Assembly (NCBI RefSeq): GCF_013386165.1
Contig: NZ_JACAOS010000016.1
Location: 186,001-250,000, forward strand
DNA from: Pseudomonas gingeri
GTDB taxonomy: Bacteria > Pseudomonadota > Gammaproteobacteria > Pseudomonadales > Pseudomonadaceae
Direction: 5' to 3'
Length of the DNA: 64,000 nt
Of this stretch, positions 51,772 through 60,490 are shown one piece after another. The notes beneath the pieces are model-generated. The model was not told the origin of the DNA. It made no database searches and saw only the letters and a program-made list of their open reading frames with translations. Position numbers and translations under genes: made by a program. Every line of letters begins with the position of its first letter. Within the stretch, counting starts at the first letter, position 1.

Positions 51772-53063
51772 GCGTTGAACCAGCCCAGCTTGATCACGAA
51801 CAGTATCGACAGAATCACCAGCGCCGGGTTCAGTTCGCGGGCGCGACCGGACAGCAACTTGATCGCGGTCCAGGCAATGAAGCCGAACGCGATGCCATTG
51901 GCGATGGAATAGGTGAAGGGCATGGCCAGGGCGGTGACCACCACCGGTGCGGCTTCGGTGATGTCATCCCAGTTGATTTCCGCCAGGCCCGAGGCCATCA
52001 GCACGGCCACGAACAGCAGCGCCGGTGCGGTGGCGAACGCCGGAACGCTGCCGGCCAGTGGAGCGAAGAACAGCGCCAGCAGGAACAGGATGGCCACGAC
52101 GACGGCGGTCAAACCGGTACGGCCGCCAGCACTGACGCCCGCCGCCGATTCAATGTAGCTGGTGGTGGTCGAGGTGCCCAGCAGCGAGCCGGCCATCGCG
52201 GCGGTGCTGTCGGCGATCAGCGCACGGCCCATTTTCGGCATGTGGCCGTCCTTGCCCATCAGCCCGGCGCGCTTGGCGACGCCGATCAGGGTACCGGAGT
52301 TGTCGAACAGGTCGACGAACAGGAAAGCGAAGATCACGCTGACCAGGCCGATGTCCAGGGCGCCCTTGATGTCCAGTTGCATAAAGGTCGGCGCCAGCGA
52401 CGGCGGTGCCGAGACGATGCCGCCGAACGGGCTGAAGCCCATCAGGATCGAAACGATGGTCACGCCGAGGATGCCGATCAGCACCGCGCCACGGACTTTC
52501 AGGGCGTCCAGGGCGACGATGACGGCAAAGCCCAGGGTGGCGAGAATCGGTGCCGGCTGCTTGAGGTCACCGAGGCCGACCATGGTCGCCGGGTTGCTCA
52601 CCACGATGCCGGCGTTGTGCAGGGCGATCAGTGCCAGGAACAGACCGATACCGGCGGCAATCGCCGAGCGTAGCGGCAGCGGGATACTGTTGATGATCCA
52701 CTCGCGGATACGGAAGATCGACAGCAGGAAGAAGCACACCGCCGAGATGAACACCGCCCCCAGCGCGACTTGCCAGGTATGGCCCATGTGCAGGACCACG
52801 GTGTAGGTGAAGAAGGCGTTCAGGCCCATGCCCGGTGCCAGGGCGATCGGGTAGTTGGCGATCAGGCCCATGACCGTCGAGCCGATGGCCGCGGCCAGGC
52901 AGGTGGCGACAAACACCGCGCCCTTGTCCATGCCCGTTTCGCCGAGGATGCTCGGGTTGACGAACAGAATGTAGGCCATGGCCAGGAAGGTGGTAACGCC
53001 CGCGAGTATCTCGGTGCGGATATTGGTGTTGTGTGCCTTGAGTTGAAACAGCCTTTCCAGCAT
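51768..53063 (-). CDS. NCS2 family purine permease (AzgA-like)
   Basis: From the ATG at 53063 (MLERLFQLKAHNTNIRTEILAG) the protein has 431 residues and about fourteen hydrophobic segments. AGVTTFLAMAYILFVNPSIL, NYPIALAPGMGLNAFFTYTVV and AGSLLGTSTTTSYIESAAGVSAGGRTGL are characteristic of the AzgA-type guanine/hypoxanthine/adenine transporters of NCS2. The frame is open 19 codons further upstream but lacks similarity. It probably drives trmA by read-through, since the two genes overlap by ATGA. I saw no recognisable purine riboswitch in 53064-53313. Confidence 0.92.
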   Translation of the reverse strand: MLERLFQLKAHNTNIRTEILAGVTTFLAMAYILFVNPSILGETGMDKGAVFVATCLAAAIGSTVMGLIANYPIALAPGMGLNAFFTYTVVLHMGHTWQVALGAVFISAVCFFLLSIFRIREWIINSIPLPLRSAIAAGIGLFLALIALHNAGIVVSNPATMVGLGDLKQPAPILATLGFAVIVALDALKVRGAVLIGILGVTIVSILMGFSPFGGIVSAPPSLAPTFMQLDIKGALDIGLVSVIFAFLFVDLFDNSGTLIGVAKRAGLMGKDGHMPKMGRALIADSTAAMAGSLLGTSTTTSYIESAAGVSAGGRTGLTAVVVAILFLLALFFAPLAGSVPAFATAPALLFVAVLMASGLAEINWDDITEAAPVVVTALAMPFTYSIANGIAFGFIAWTAIKLLSGRARELNPALVILSILFVIKLGWFNA

Positions 53064-53313
53064 CTCTGCTCCCCCGTGGCGCACTCGGCGCCGTGAATGA
53101 ATCGATCCCCAAACAGCCAAGCACAGACTCTAGCGGCCTGATGAGCTTCTGTCTGTGGAAAAAAAGCCGCGCATCATACCAGTGGTTTGCGTCGGTTGGC
53201 TGCGCGTTGCAAGCAGGATGCCAGGACATGGGTAAAAAAACTGTCCCGGCGCGGGGCATCGATGCCGTTGACGGGTGCATCAGGCATACTGCTGGCTCCA
53301 TTCGGAGGGATTT

Positions 53314-53766
53314 ATGAGCAGTCGAGTGAAGAGTCTGGTCCTGGGCATGGGCCTGGTGATGGCCAGTACGGTGCTGACGGCGTCTGCCGCGCCAGCCCAG
53401 GCGCTGATCGGTGTGGCCATCTACACGGTGGTGTCTCGGGGCTGTATCGAGGACGTGTCCGACGGTCGCAGGCAAACCCAATGTGCCCATAATGGGCCGA
53501 TCACCGTGACGGTGGTGGAGTCGGGTTATGGCCATGGTCCGCTAGCCTTTCTCAACGGCGCACCGCTGCCATACGCCACGCGCAGTTCACTCTGCGAATT
53601 CCAACGGCCGTTCCTGGCTTGCACCACCGGCAAGGTGGTGGGTTACAAATTCAGCTATGTGTTTGAGCTGGACAGCCAGGAGGTCGGTACCTTCGTCGTC
53701 GCCGATCGTTCGCTGACGGCGCCGGTGCAGACCAAGGGCGCGGAAATTCAGATCGCCGTCCCTTAA
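53314..53766 (+). CDS. Small secreted protein, four conserved-looking cysteines
   Basis: The 150-residue protein starts at an ATG after GGAGGGA and has a signal peptide (cleavage around ASAAPAQA, about residue 30). The mature part contains four cysteines (RGCIED, TQCAHN, SLCEF, LACTTG), a likely pair of disulphides, and a beta-rich pattern. I do not recognise the family. It overlaps the end of the convergent MFS gene by 4 bases. Confidence 0.75.
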   Translation: MSSRVKSLVLGMGLVMASTVLTASAAPAQALIGVAIYTVVSRGCIEDVSDGRRQTQCAHNGPITVTVVESGYGHGPLAFLNGAPLPYATRSSLCEFQRPFLACTTGKVVGYKFSYVFELDSQEVGTFVVADRSLTAPVQTKGAEIQIAVP

Positions 53767-55025
53767 GCGACTTTCGCCGGCCCGGCCACTTCCTCCGATT
53801 GGCCGGGGACTTCGTGCATGCGATCGCGTCGGGCCAGGGTCGGAAACAGTTTCATCCAGCTCCCGGTGATCACCAGGGTGCCGATGCCACCCATGACCAC
53901 CGCGGGCACGGTGCCGAACCAGTGGGCCGTCAGCCCCGACTCGAACTCGCCGAGCTGGTTCGAGGCGCCGATAAACAACCCGTTCACGGCGCTGACCCGG
54001 CCGCGCATCTCGTCCGGGGTCTCCAGTTGCACGAAAGACGCGCGGATCACCATGCTGATCATGTCCGCCGCGCCCAGCACCACCAGCACCGCCAGGGAGA
54101 ACCAGAACGAGGTCGACAGGCCGAAGGCTATGGTTGCCACGCCGAACACGCCGACGGCGGTGAACATGATCCGTCCGACCTTGCGCTCCACCGGGAAGCG
54201 CGCCAGCCACAGGGACATCAGCAACGCGCCCACCGCCGGGGCCGAGCGCAACAGGCCCAGGCCCCAGGCGCCGGTCAGCAGGATGTCCTTGGCGAACACC
54301 GGCAGCAGGGCCGTGGCACCGCCCAGCAGGACGGCGAACAGGTCCAGGGAAATCGCCCCGAGAATGTCCGGGCGACTGCGGATAAACCGAATCCCCGCCA
54401 ACAGTGAGTGCAGGGTGGCTTTGCCTTTATTCAGGGCGGTCTGCCGCGCCGGCAGGTTGAGCATCAGCAAGCAGGCGATCACATACAGGGCCACGGTGGG
54501 CCCATAGACCCAGGTGCTGCCCAGGGCATAGAGCAGGCCACCGAGGGCCGGGGCGACGATGGTCGCCAGTTGCTGGGCCGACTGGGCCGCGGCCACGGCG
54601 CGGGGGAACAGCGCCGCCGGCACGATGGACGGCAACAACGCCTGGGTCGTAGGCATTTCGAAAGAGCGTGCCGCCCCCAGCAGGAACGCCAGGATAAAGA
54701 TCATTTCCCGGGTGACATGGTGAGTCGCGCTGCCGATGGCCAGGCTCAGGGCGATCAAGGCCTGCAACGACTGGCACAGGGCCGCGACCTTGCGTCGGTC
54801 GTAGCGGTCGGCGACATGCCCGGTGTGCAGCATGAACAGCACCCGCGGAGCGAATTCCACCAACCCCACCAGACCGAGGTCGAGCACATTGCCGGTCAGT
54901 TGGTAGAGGTTCCAGCCGATAGCCACGGTGAGCATCTGGAAGCCGCTGGCGGTAAAGATCCGCGCCAGCCAGAAAGCCAGAAAAGGGCGGTGATGGCGCA
55001 ACAACAGCGGTGTCTCTGTGGGCAT
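53763..55025 (-). CDS. MFS transporter, EntS/MFS_3-like
   Basis: The 420-residue protein begins MPTETPLLLRHHRPFLAFWLAR and has ten to twelve membrane helices. GHVADRYDRRKVAALCQSLQALIALSL is the loop 2-3 motif, and TPDEMRGRVSAVNGLFIGASNQLGEFESGLTAHWFG is characteristic of the EntS (enterobactin exporter)/MFS_3 group. It is more likely an exporter than an importer, but there are no siderophore genes nearby, so the substrate is open. The short C-terminal tail is acidic. Confidence 0.87.
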   Translation of the reverse strand: MPTETPLLLRHHRPFLAFWLARIFTASGFQMLTVAIGWNLYQLTGNVLDLGLVGLVEFAPRVLFMLHTGHVADRYDRRKVAALCQSLQALIALSLAIGSATHHVTREMIFILAFLLGAARSFEMPTTQALLPSIVPAALFPRAVAAAQSAQQLATIVAPALGGLLYALGSTWVYGPTVALYVIACLLMLNLPARQTALNKGKATLHSLLAGIRFIRSRPDILGAISLDLFAVLLGGATALLPVFAKDILLTGAWGLGLLRSAPAVGALLMSLWLARFPVERKVGRIMFTAVGVFGVATIAFGLSTSFWFSLAVLVVLGAADMISMVIRASFVQLETPDEMRGRVSAVNGLFIGASNQLGEFESGLTAHWFGTVPAVVMGGIGTLVITGSWMKLFPTLARRDRMHEVPGQSEEVAGPAKVA

Positions 55026-55199
55026 CGGGGGCTCGCCTGGGCGGGGGATAAGGCAGACTATCATTCCCGTGTAACAAAAAGTTGCTGAGCTGCCTATGAT
55101 TTTCCCGGATCAGTTGTCATCTGCGCCTGAGGCAACCTGTCACGCGGCAAAAGACCACACAACCCGGCCGTCGGAATGGGACTACTCTTTTAACGTTGA

Positions 55200-55213
55200 T
55201 TGATTCAGATCAC
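55200..55213 (+). promoter_or_regulatory. Anr/FNR-type box upstream of cioA
   Basis: TTGAT-TCAG-ATCAC matches the Anr/Dnr consensus TTGAT-N4-ATCAA in 9 of 10 half-site bases, about 150 bases upstream of cioA. Anr represses cio genes under low oxygen in P. aeruginosa, which would suit this site. The rest of 55026-55360 contains no gene. Confidence 0.6.
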
Positions 55214-55360
55214 TTCCCTTTCGGGCGCTGATCTGGGTCTGGATCCCTGCGTTGCGATGGCGAGAAGAACGAATTCGAATTCGTCGTACTCCATATCCGT
55301 GGGGGCTGTAGGCGCGGACCGCTCGGTCGGCAGCCGGTATTACCTGACAGAGGAAGACTT

Positions 55361-56794
55361 ATGTTCGGTTTGGAGGCGCTAGATCTCGCCCGAATGCAGT
55401 TCGCGTTTACCATTTCCTTCCATATCCTGTTCCCGGCCATCACCATCGGCCTGGCGAGTTACCTGGCGGTGCTCGAAGGGCTGTGGTTGAAGACGCGCAA
55501 CGACACGTACCGCGATCTGTATCATTTCTGGTCGAAGATCTTTGCCGTCAACTTCGGTATGGGCGTGGTGTCCGGGTTGGTCATGGCCTATCAGTTCGGG
55601 ACCAACTGGAGTCGCTTCTCGGACTTCGCCGGTGCCGTCACCGGGCCCTTGCTGACCTATGAAGTGCTCACCGCCTTCTTCCTCGAAGCGGGTTTCCTCG
55701 GGGTCATGCTGTTTGGCTGGAACAAGGTCGGGCGCAAGCTGCACTTCTTCGCCACGGTCATGGTGGCGATCGGCACGCTGATCTCGACCTTCTGGATTCT
55801 CTCCTCCAACAGCTGGATGCAGACGCCCCAGGGTTTCGAAATTGTCGATGGCCGGGTGATTCCGGTGGACTGGCTGGCGGTGATCTTCAACCCGTCCTTC
55901 CCGTTCCGCCTGATGCACATGGCCGTGGCCGCCTTTGTCGCGACAGCATTCTTCGTCGGCTCCTCGGCGGCCTGGCACCTGTTGCGCGGTCGCGATAACC
56001 CGGCGATCCGCACCATGCTGTCGATGGCCATGTGGATGGCGTTGATCGTGGCGCCGATCCAGGCGGTCATCGGCGACTTCCACGGCCTCAACACCCTCGA
56101 GCACCAGCCGGCGAAAATTGCCGCCATCGAAGGTCACTGGGAAAACATCGGCAACGAGCCGACCCCGCTGATCCTGTTCGGCTGGCCGGACATGAAGGCC
56201 GAGAAGACCCGCTTCGCCGTGGAGATTCCGTACCTGGGCAGCCTGATCCTGACCCACAGCCTGGACAAGCAGGTGCCGGCGCTCAAGGAGTTCCCACCTG
56301 AAGACCGGCCGAACTCGACCATTGTGTTCTGGTCGTTCCGGGTCATGGTCGGCCTGGGCTTCCTGATGATCTTCACCGGGTTGTGGAGCCTGTGGCTGCG
56401 CAAGCGTGAGCGTCTCTACAGCAATCGGCTGTTCCTGCATCTGGCGCTGTGGATGGGACCTTCGGGGCTGATCGCGATCCTGGCCGGCTGGTTCACCACG
56501 GAAATCGGTCGCCAGCCTTGGGTGGTCTACGGCCTGATGCGCACGGCGGATGCCTCGTCCGGACACAGCTTTCTGCAGATGAGCATCACCCTGACGCTGT
56601 TTATCGTGGTCTATTTCTCACTGTTCGGCGTGGGCATTGGCTACATGATGCGCCTGGTGCGCAAGGGGCCGAAGATCAACGAGGGCGCGGAAACGAGCCA
56701 CGGTGGTCCGGGTCAGAAACGCACACCGGCCCGTCCGCTCTCCGCTGCCGATGAAGGCAGCGACGACGGCCACAGCCTGAACAAGGGGAACTGA
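55361..56794 (+). CDS. cioA: Cyanide-insensitive quinol oxidase subunit I
   Basis: The 477-residue protein is a bd-type quinol oxidase subunit I with about nine helices. The haem ligands are in FTISFHILFPAITIG (His19) and FRLMHMAVAA (His about 186), and the later methionine is in the conserved region before RQPWVVYGLMRTADA. The short Q loop between helices 6 and 7 marks it as the CIO type rather than E. coli CydA. Together with CioB it reduces oxygen to water without copper, tolerating cyanide. GAGGAAGACTT lies before the ATG. Confidence 0.96.
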   Translation: MFGLEALDLARMQFAFTISFHILFPAITIGLASYLAVLEGLWLKTRNDTYRDLYHFWSKIFAVNFGMGVVSGLVMAYQFGTNWSRFSDFAGAVTGPLLTYEVLTAFFLEAGFLGVMLFGWNKVGRKLHFFATVMVAIGTLISTFWILSSNSWMQTPQGFEIVDGRVIPVDWLAVIFNPSFPFRLMHMAVAAFVATAFFVGSSAAWHLLRGRDNPAIRTMLSMAMWMALIVAPIQAVIGDFHGLNTLEHQPAKIAAIEGHWENIGNEPTPLILFGWPDMKAEKTRFAVEIPYLGSLILTHSLDKQVPALKEFPPEDRPNSTIVFWSFRVMVGLGFLMIFTGLWSLWLRKRERLYSNRLFLHLALWMGPSGLIAILAGWFTTEIGRQPWVVYGLMRTADASSGHSFLQMSITLTLFIVVYFSLFGVGIGYMMRLVRKGPKINEGAETSHGGPGQKRTPARPLSAADEGSDDGHSLNKGN

Positions 56795-56797
56795 ATC

Positions 56798-57805
56798 ATG
56801 GGTATTGATCTTCCGCTGATCTGGGCCGTGATCATCATCTTCGGCATCATGATGTACGTGGTCATGGATGGTTTCGACCTGGGGATTGGCATTCTCTTCC
56901 CCTTTATCAAGGGGGACCGTGACCGCGATGTGATGATGAACACCGTGGCCCCGGTCTGGGACGGCAACGAGACCTGGCTGGTGCTGGGCGGTGCGGCGCT
57001 GTTCGGCGCCTTCCCGCTGGCCTATTCGGTGGTGCTCTCGGCGTTGTACCTGCCGCTGATCTTCATGCTGGTGGGGTTGATCTTCCGCGGCGTGGCGTTC
57101 GAGTTCCGGTTCAAGGCCAAGGACCACAAGCGTCATATCTGGGACAAGTGCTTTATCGGTGGCTCACTGGCGGCGACCTTCTTCCAGGGGGTGGCGCTGG
57201 GCGCGTTCATCGACGGCATTCCGGTGGTCAACCGCCAGTTCGCCGGCGGTTCGCTGGACTGGCTGACCCCGTTCACCCTGTTCTGCGGCCTGGCGCTGGT
57301 GGTGGCCTATGCCTTGCTCGGCTGCACCTGGCTGATCATGAAGACCGAAGGCAAGTTGCAGGAGCAGATGCATGACCTGGCGCGGCCGTTGGCCTACGTG
57401 CTACTGGCCGTGATCGGGATCGTCAGTATCTGGACGCCGCTGGCCCACGGGGAAATCGCGGCGCGCTGGTTCACCCTGCCGAACCTGTTCTGGTTCCTGC
57501 CGGTGCCGATCCTGGTGCTGGTCACCTTATACGGGCTGATCCGGGCCGTGGCCCGCAATGCCCACTACACGCCGTTCCTGCTGACCCTGGTGTTGATCTT
57601 CCTCGGCTACAGCGGCCTGGGGATCAGCTTGTGGCCGAATATCGTGCCGCCGTCGATCTCGATCTGGGACGCCGCCGCGCCGCCGCAAAGCCAGGGTTTC
57701 ATGCTGGTGGGGACGTTGTTCATCATCCCGTTCATCCTGGGCTACACCTTCTGGAGCTACTACGTGTTCCGCGGCAAGGTGACCCACGAGGACGGTTATC
57801 ACTAG
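56798..57805 (+). CDS. cioB: Cyanide-insensitive quinol oxidase subunit II
   Basis: The 335-residue protein is CydB/CioB: VMDGFDLGIGILFPFIKGDRDRDVMMNTVAPVWDGNETWLVLGGAALFGAFP is the signature near the N-terminus, with eight to nine membrane helices. It binds to CioA to complete the oxidase. It starts 3 bases after cioA. The small DUF2474 gene follows at 57895. Confidence 0.96.
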   Translation: MGIDLPLIWAVIIIFGIMMYVVMDGFDLGIGILFPFIKGDRDRDVMMNTVAPVWDGNETWLVLGGAALFGAFPLAYSVVLSALYLPLIFMLVGLIFRGVAFEFRFKAKDHKRHIWDKCFIGGSLAATFFQGVALGAFIDGIPVVNRQFAGGSLDWLTPFTLFCGLALVVAYALLGCTWLIMKTEGKLQEQMHDLARPLAYVLLAVIGIVSIWTPLAHGEIAARWFTLPNLFWFLPVPILVLVTLYGLIRAVARNAHYTPFLLTLVLIFLGYSGLGISLWPNIVPPSISIWDAAAPPQSQGFMLVGTLFIIPFILGYTFWSYYVFRGKVTHEDGYH

Positions 57806-57824
57806 TGCGCCGCGCCCGCTCCCG

Positions 57825-57848
57825 GTGGGAGCGGGCTTGCTCGCGAGG
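57825..57848. repeat. Single REP unit
   Basis: GTGGGAGCGGGCTTGCTCGC stands between cioB and the DUF2474 gene, without a clear partner. Confidence 0.55.
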
Positions 57849-57894
57849 GTCTTCCCGGGAAGGTCATCGCGCTTGAGAGACGAGGACTGGGGAC

Positions 57895-58062
57895 ATGACA
57901 GGCAAACCTTCTTTGCACGAGATCGAAGCGGCGGAAAAGAAACCGCTCTGGCAACGCCTCGGCTGGCTGGCGATCATCTGGGCCGGTAGCGTGTTGGCGC
58001 TGTTCGTGGTGGCCAGCTTGATGCGGATGTTCATGAGTGCGGCCGGGTTGACCACTCACTAG
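57895..58062 (+). CDS. DUF2474 small membrane protein (CydX-like)
   Basis: The 55-residue protein has a charged N-terminus (HEIEAAEKKPLWQRLG) and one membrane helix (about 24-43). It belongs to DUF2474, the small proteins found right after cioAB in pseudomonads. By analogy with CydX/CbdX it may be an accessory subunit of the oxidase. GAGGACTGGGGAC precedes the ATG. Confidence 0.85.
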   Translation: MTGKPSLHEIEAAEKKPLWQRLGWLAIIWAGSVLALFVVASLMRMFMSAAGLTTH

Positions 58063-58083
58063 CGCCTGATCGTGTGGGCGCGG

Positions 58084-59208
58084 TTATTTGCGCGCCTTGA
58101 GGATCACGAACTTGGGCGTCGCCGCCACTTGTTCGACGCCACGGAACAACCGCGCCAGTTTGCTGTGATAGCCCAGATGACGGTTGCCGACGATGTATAG
58201 CGCGCCACCCACCACCAGGGCTTCACGGGCCTGCTGGAACATCCGCCAGGCGAGGAAATCGCCGACCACCTGTTGCTGGTGGAAGGGCGGGTTGCACAGC
58301 ACCACGTCCAGCGATTGTGCTTCCTGTCCGGCCAGGCCGTCGCCTGCTCGTATCACCGCCTCGCGTTCACCCAGCGCCGCCTGCCAGTTTTCCCGCGCCG
58401 ATTGCACGGCCATGAACGATTCGTCCACCAACGTGTACTGGGCCTGGGGATTTTGCAGGGCGCTGGCGATGGCCAGCACACCATTGCCGCAGCCCAGGTC
58501 CGCGACCCGGGCGTTGCCCAGGTTGCCGGGCAGATGGGGCAGGAACGCCCGGGTGCCGATATCCAGGCCTTCACGGCAGAACACATTGGCATGGTTGAGC
58601 AATTCGATGGCCGGAGCGTCGAGTCGGTAGCGCGTCGGGTAGGGCGATACCGCCGGCTCCCGTGCCTCGGGCGTGGCGATCAGCAGGCGGGCCTTTTTCA
58701 CCGCAAGCGACGCCTGCACCGGGCCGATATAGCGTTCCAGCAGATCGCCGGCAGCCCGTGGCAGGTGCTTGATCATGGCGCTGGCGATCACCTGGGCGCC
58801 CGGGGCCAGTTGGCCTTGCAGGCGAATAAGCTGTTCTTCCAGCAGGGCGAGAGTCTTCGGCACCCGGATCAACACTCGGTCGAACGGCCCGGCCCAAGCC
58901 TCACTGGCGGGGACATGGTGCACTGCGTCGAAGGCCTGGCCGTTGCGCACCAGGTTCTTTTCCAGCGCCAGGGCGCCGAGGAACGAGTCGCCGCTGCTGG
59001 TCACCCGGACATGCCCGACCAGACTGGCGGCCAGTGCGCCGAAGCTGTCATTGAGCACCAGCACCCGGGTCTCGGCCGACACGTCCTGCTGCGCCAGGTG
59101 CGCGAGCAGGTACTCATCCGCGGCATCAAAGGCTTGCAGGGGCTCGTTCTGTTGTTCGGGCTGGCGGATCAGGTCGAGTTGGGCAAACGGGCTTTCTAGC
59201 AGGGGCAT
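58084..59208 (-). CDS. rlmG: 23S rRNA (guanine-1835-N2)-methyltransferase
   Basis: RlmG makes m2G1835. The 374-residue protein has two methyltransferase-like domains; the N-terminal one (about 10-180) is a degenerate SAM domain, the C-terminal one (about 195-370) is active-like with VADLGCGNGVLAIASA and the VLCNPPFHQQ motif, as in RlmC/RsmC/RlmG enzymes. Length and N-terminal sequence (LESPFAQLDLIRQPEQQNEPLQAFDAADEYLL) fit RlmG rather than RsmC. It converges with the cio cluster. Confidence 0.95.
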   Translation of the reverse strand: MPLLESPFAQLDLIRQPEQQNEPLQAFDAADEYLLAHLAQQDVSAETRVLVLNDSFGALAASLVGHVRVTSSGDSFLGALALEKNLVRNGQAFDAVHHVPASEAWAGPFDRVLIRVPKTLALLEEQLIRLQGQLAPGAQVIASAMIKHLPRAAGDLLERYIGPVQASLAVKKARLLIATPEAREPAVSPYPTRYRLDAPAIELLNHANVFCREGLDIGTRAFLPHLPGNLGNARVADLGCGNGVLAIASALQNPQAQYTLVDESFMAVQSARENWQAALGEREAVIRAGDGLAGQEAQSLDVVLCNPPFHQQQVVGDFLAWRMFQQAREALVVGGALYIVGNRHLGYHSKLARLFRGVEQVAATPKFVILKARK

Positions 59209-59358
59209 GAGCGGGCTCTGGAGCGTCGATGTTGCCTCGTCACAGGTTGGGACAGGACAAGCGGGAAAAGAAGATTGAAGGATTTTACGTGGGTTTGTCG
59301 CCGATTGCCTGTTTCTTCTGATTGGCAGATCCCTCTGCCGGACGCGGTCCTTGCTCGT

Positions 59359-60072
59359 TCAGAACAGCAGACCTGATTTGGCGGCACACAAGACGGCGGA
59401 GGCTTTGTTGTTGACGCCGAACTTCCTCATGATGGTGCTCATGTGAAAGCCCACGGTGCGTGTGGTCAGGTGCAGAATGTCGGCGATTTCGGAGGCGGTC
59501 TTGCCTTCAGCGGTCCACTTCATGATCTCGGCTTCGCGTGGCGACAGCGGGTAGCAGTTGTCCGACCGTTGGGTCGGCAGCAGCTTGTCTGCCAGCGCTG
59601 AATGCAGCCAGTTGCACAGCCAGAGCACTTGCCCGGCCTTGCTGTAGAACTCGTCGACGGTGATCGGGACCGAATTGCGCGCCAGACTCAAGGTACTGAC
59701 GATTCCGCGAACGTCATGGACTGACTGTGAGCATCCTTGTCTCAACCCATGATCCTGCATGTCTCTCCAGAGTAGCGGTGTGGATTGAAAGACCTCCGGG
59801 GACCAGAGGATCGGGAATACCGAGCGATGACAGTGGAAAACCAACGGGTCGATCGTTTGGTAGTTGTTGCGTTGGTAACATCTGTTCCATTCGTTTGGAT
59901 AGTTGTTGAAGTGTGTGCTGTTTGTTTGGTGGCTTCCGATTAGAGTGGTTATTCTAAATGATGCGTAGGTGAAGCCAATTTGCACGGCCAGATTGAAAAC
60001 TGCGTTGAAGATTGCTTGTTCTTCTTTTTCACTCATGAGCTGATGCAGTTGAATATCCTGCCAGTTCTCCAT
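59359..60072 (-). CDS. LuxR solo, AHL-binding type
   Basis: The 237-residue protein has an N-terminal autoinducer domain (about 15-160) and a C-terminal GerE helix-turn-helix (about 172-232, LSPREAEIMKWTAEGKTASEIADILHLTTRTVGFHMSTIMRKF). The key pocket residues of the AHL type are all there with canonical spacing: WxxxY in EWNRCY, DP in IDPLVF and the second Trp in PILWSP. No luxI-type gene lies in the window, so this is an orphan receptor here. It lacks the pocket substitutions of plant-responsive PsoR/OryR proteins. The upstream region is AT-rich with several inverted repeats. Confidence 0.9.
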   Translation of the reverse strand: MENWQDIQLHQLMSEKEEQAIFNAVFNLAVQIGFTYASFRITTLIGSHQTNSTHFNNYPNEWNRCYQRNNYQTIDPLVFHCHRSVFPILWSPEVFQSTPLLWRDMQDHGLRQGCSQSVHDVRGIVSTLSLARNSVPITVDEFYSKAGQVLWLCNWLHSALADKLLPTQRSDNCYPLSPREAEIMKWTAEGKTASEIADILHLTTRTVGFHMSTIMRKFGVNNKASAVLCAAKSGLLF

Positions 60073-60122
60073 TGAGGTGCCCTTCCGTGATTACGTGTAA
60101 CGGTCGAAGGTGACGGAAATAG

Positions 60123-60182
60123 TGTAGGAAATATCTACATTGGGGGACGACATTTTTAGTCCTCCGGGCGATATTTTTATCG
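60123..60182. repeat. Cluster of inverted repeats upstream of the luxR gene
   Basis: Three short palindromes follow one another: TGTAG/CTACA (60123-60139), GGGGGAC/GTCCTCC (60142-60165, one G-U pair) and CGATA/TATCG (60169-60182). They lie 50 to 110 bases upstream of the LuxR start. A fourth, TGTAC/GTACA, is at 60373-60397. The 60073-60490 region is AT-rich and contains no gene. Roles are unknown. Confidence 0.5.
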
Positions 60183-60490
60183 ACTTTAAAAAGCCGTAGT
60201 TATCGCCTGTTGTACTGTAGTTGAAGGCGTTTTGCTATTGCTGCGACCGTTGCGTTCATGAAACAGGTTGGCGGGGAGAGTTCTTTGCGGGCGATGCAAA
60301 ATTATTCATTTGGGAAGAGATATTAAATGCAGCGTGTAATTTTATATATAGATTATTGTTTTTAGTGGGCCATGTACGTAAGTCTTGAATATGTACAGTT
60401 TTTAGAAAAAACCTATACCACTACAAAGTACCGGTGTTTCTCCTGTGTCCTTTGCGCGACACTGAGGTTCACTGCCTTACGGAGAACGCC

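Noticed and set aside
53064..53313. Possible purine riboswitch upstream of the NCS2 permease
   Set aside because: I could not find the conserved three-way junction core or loop-loop sequences of that class.
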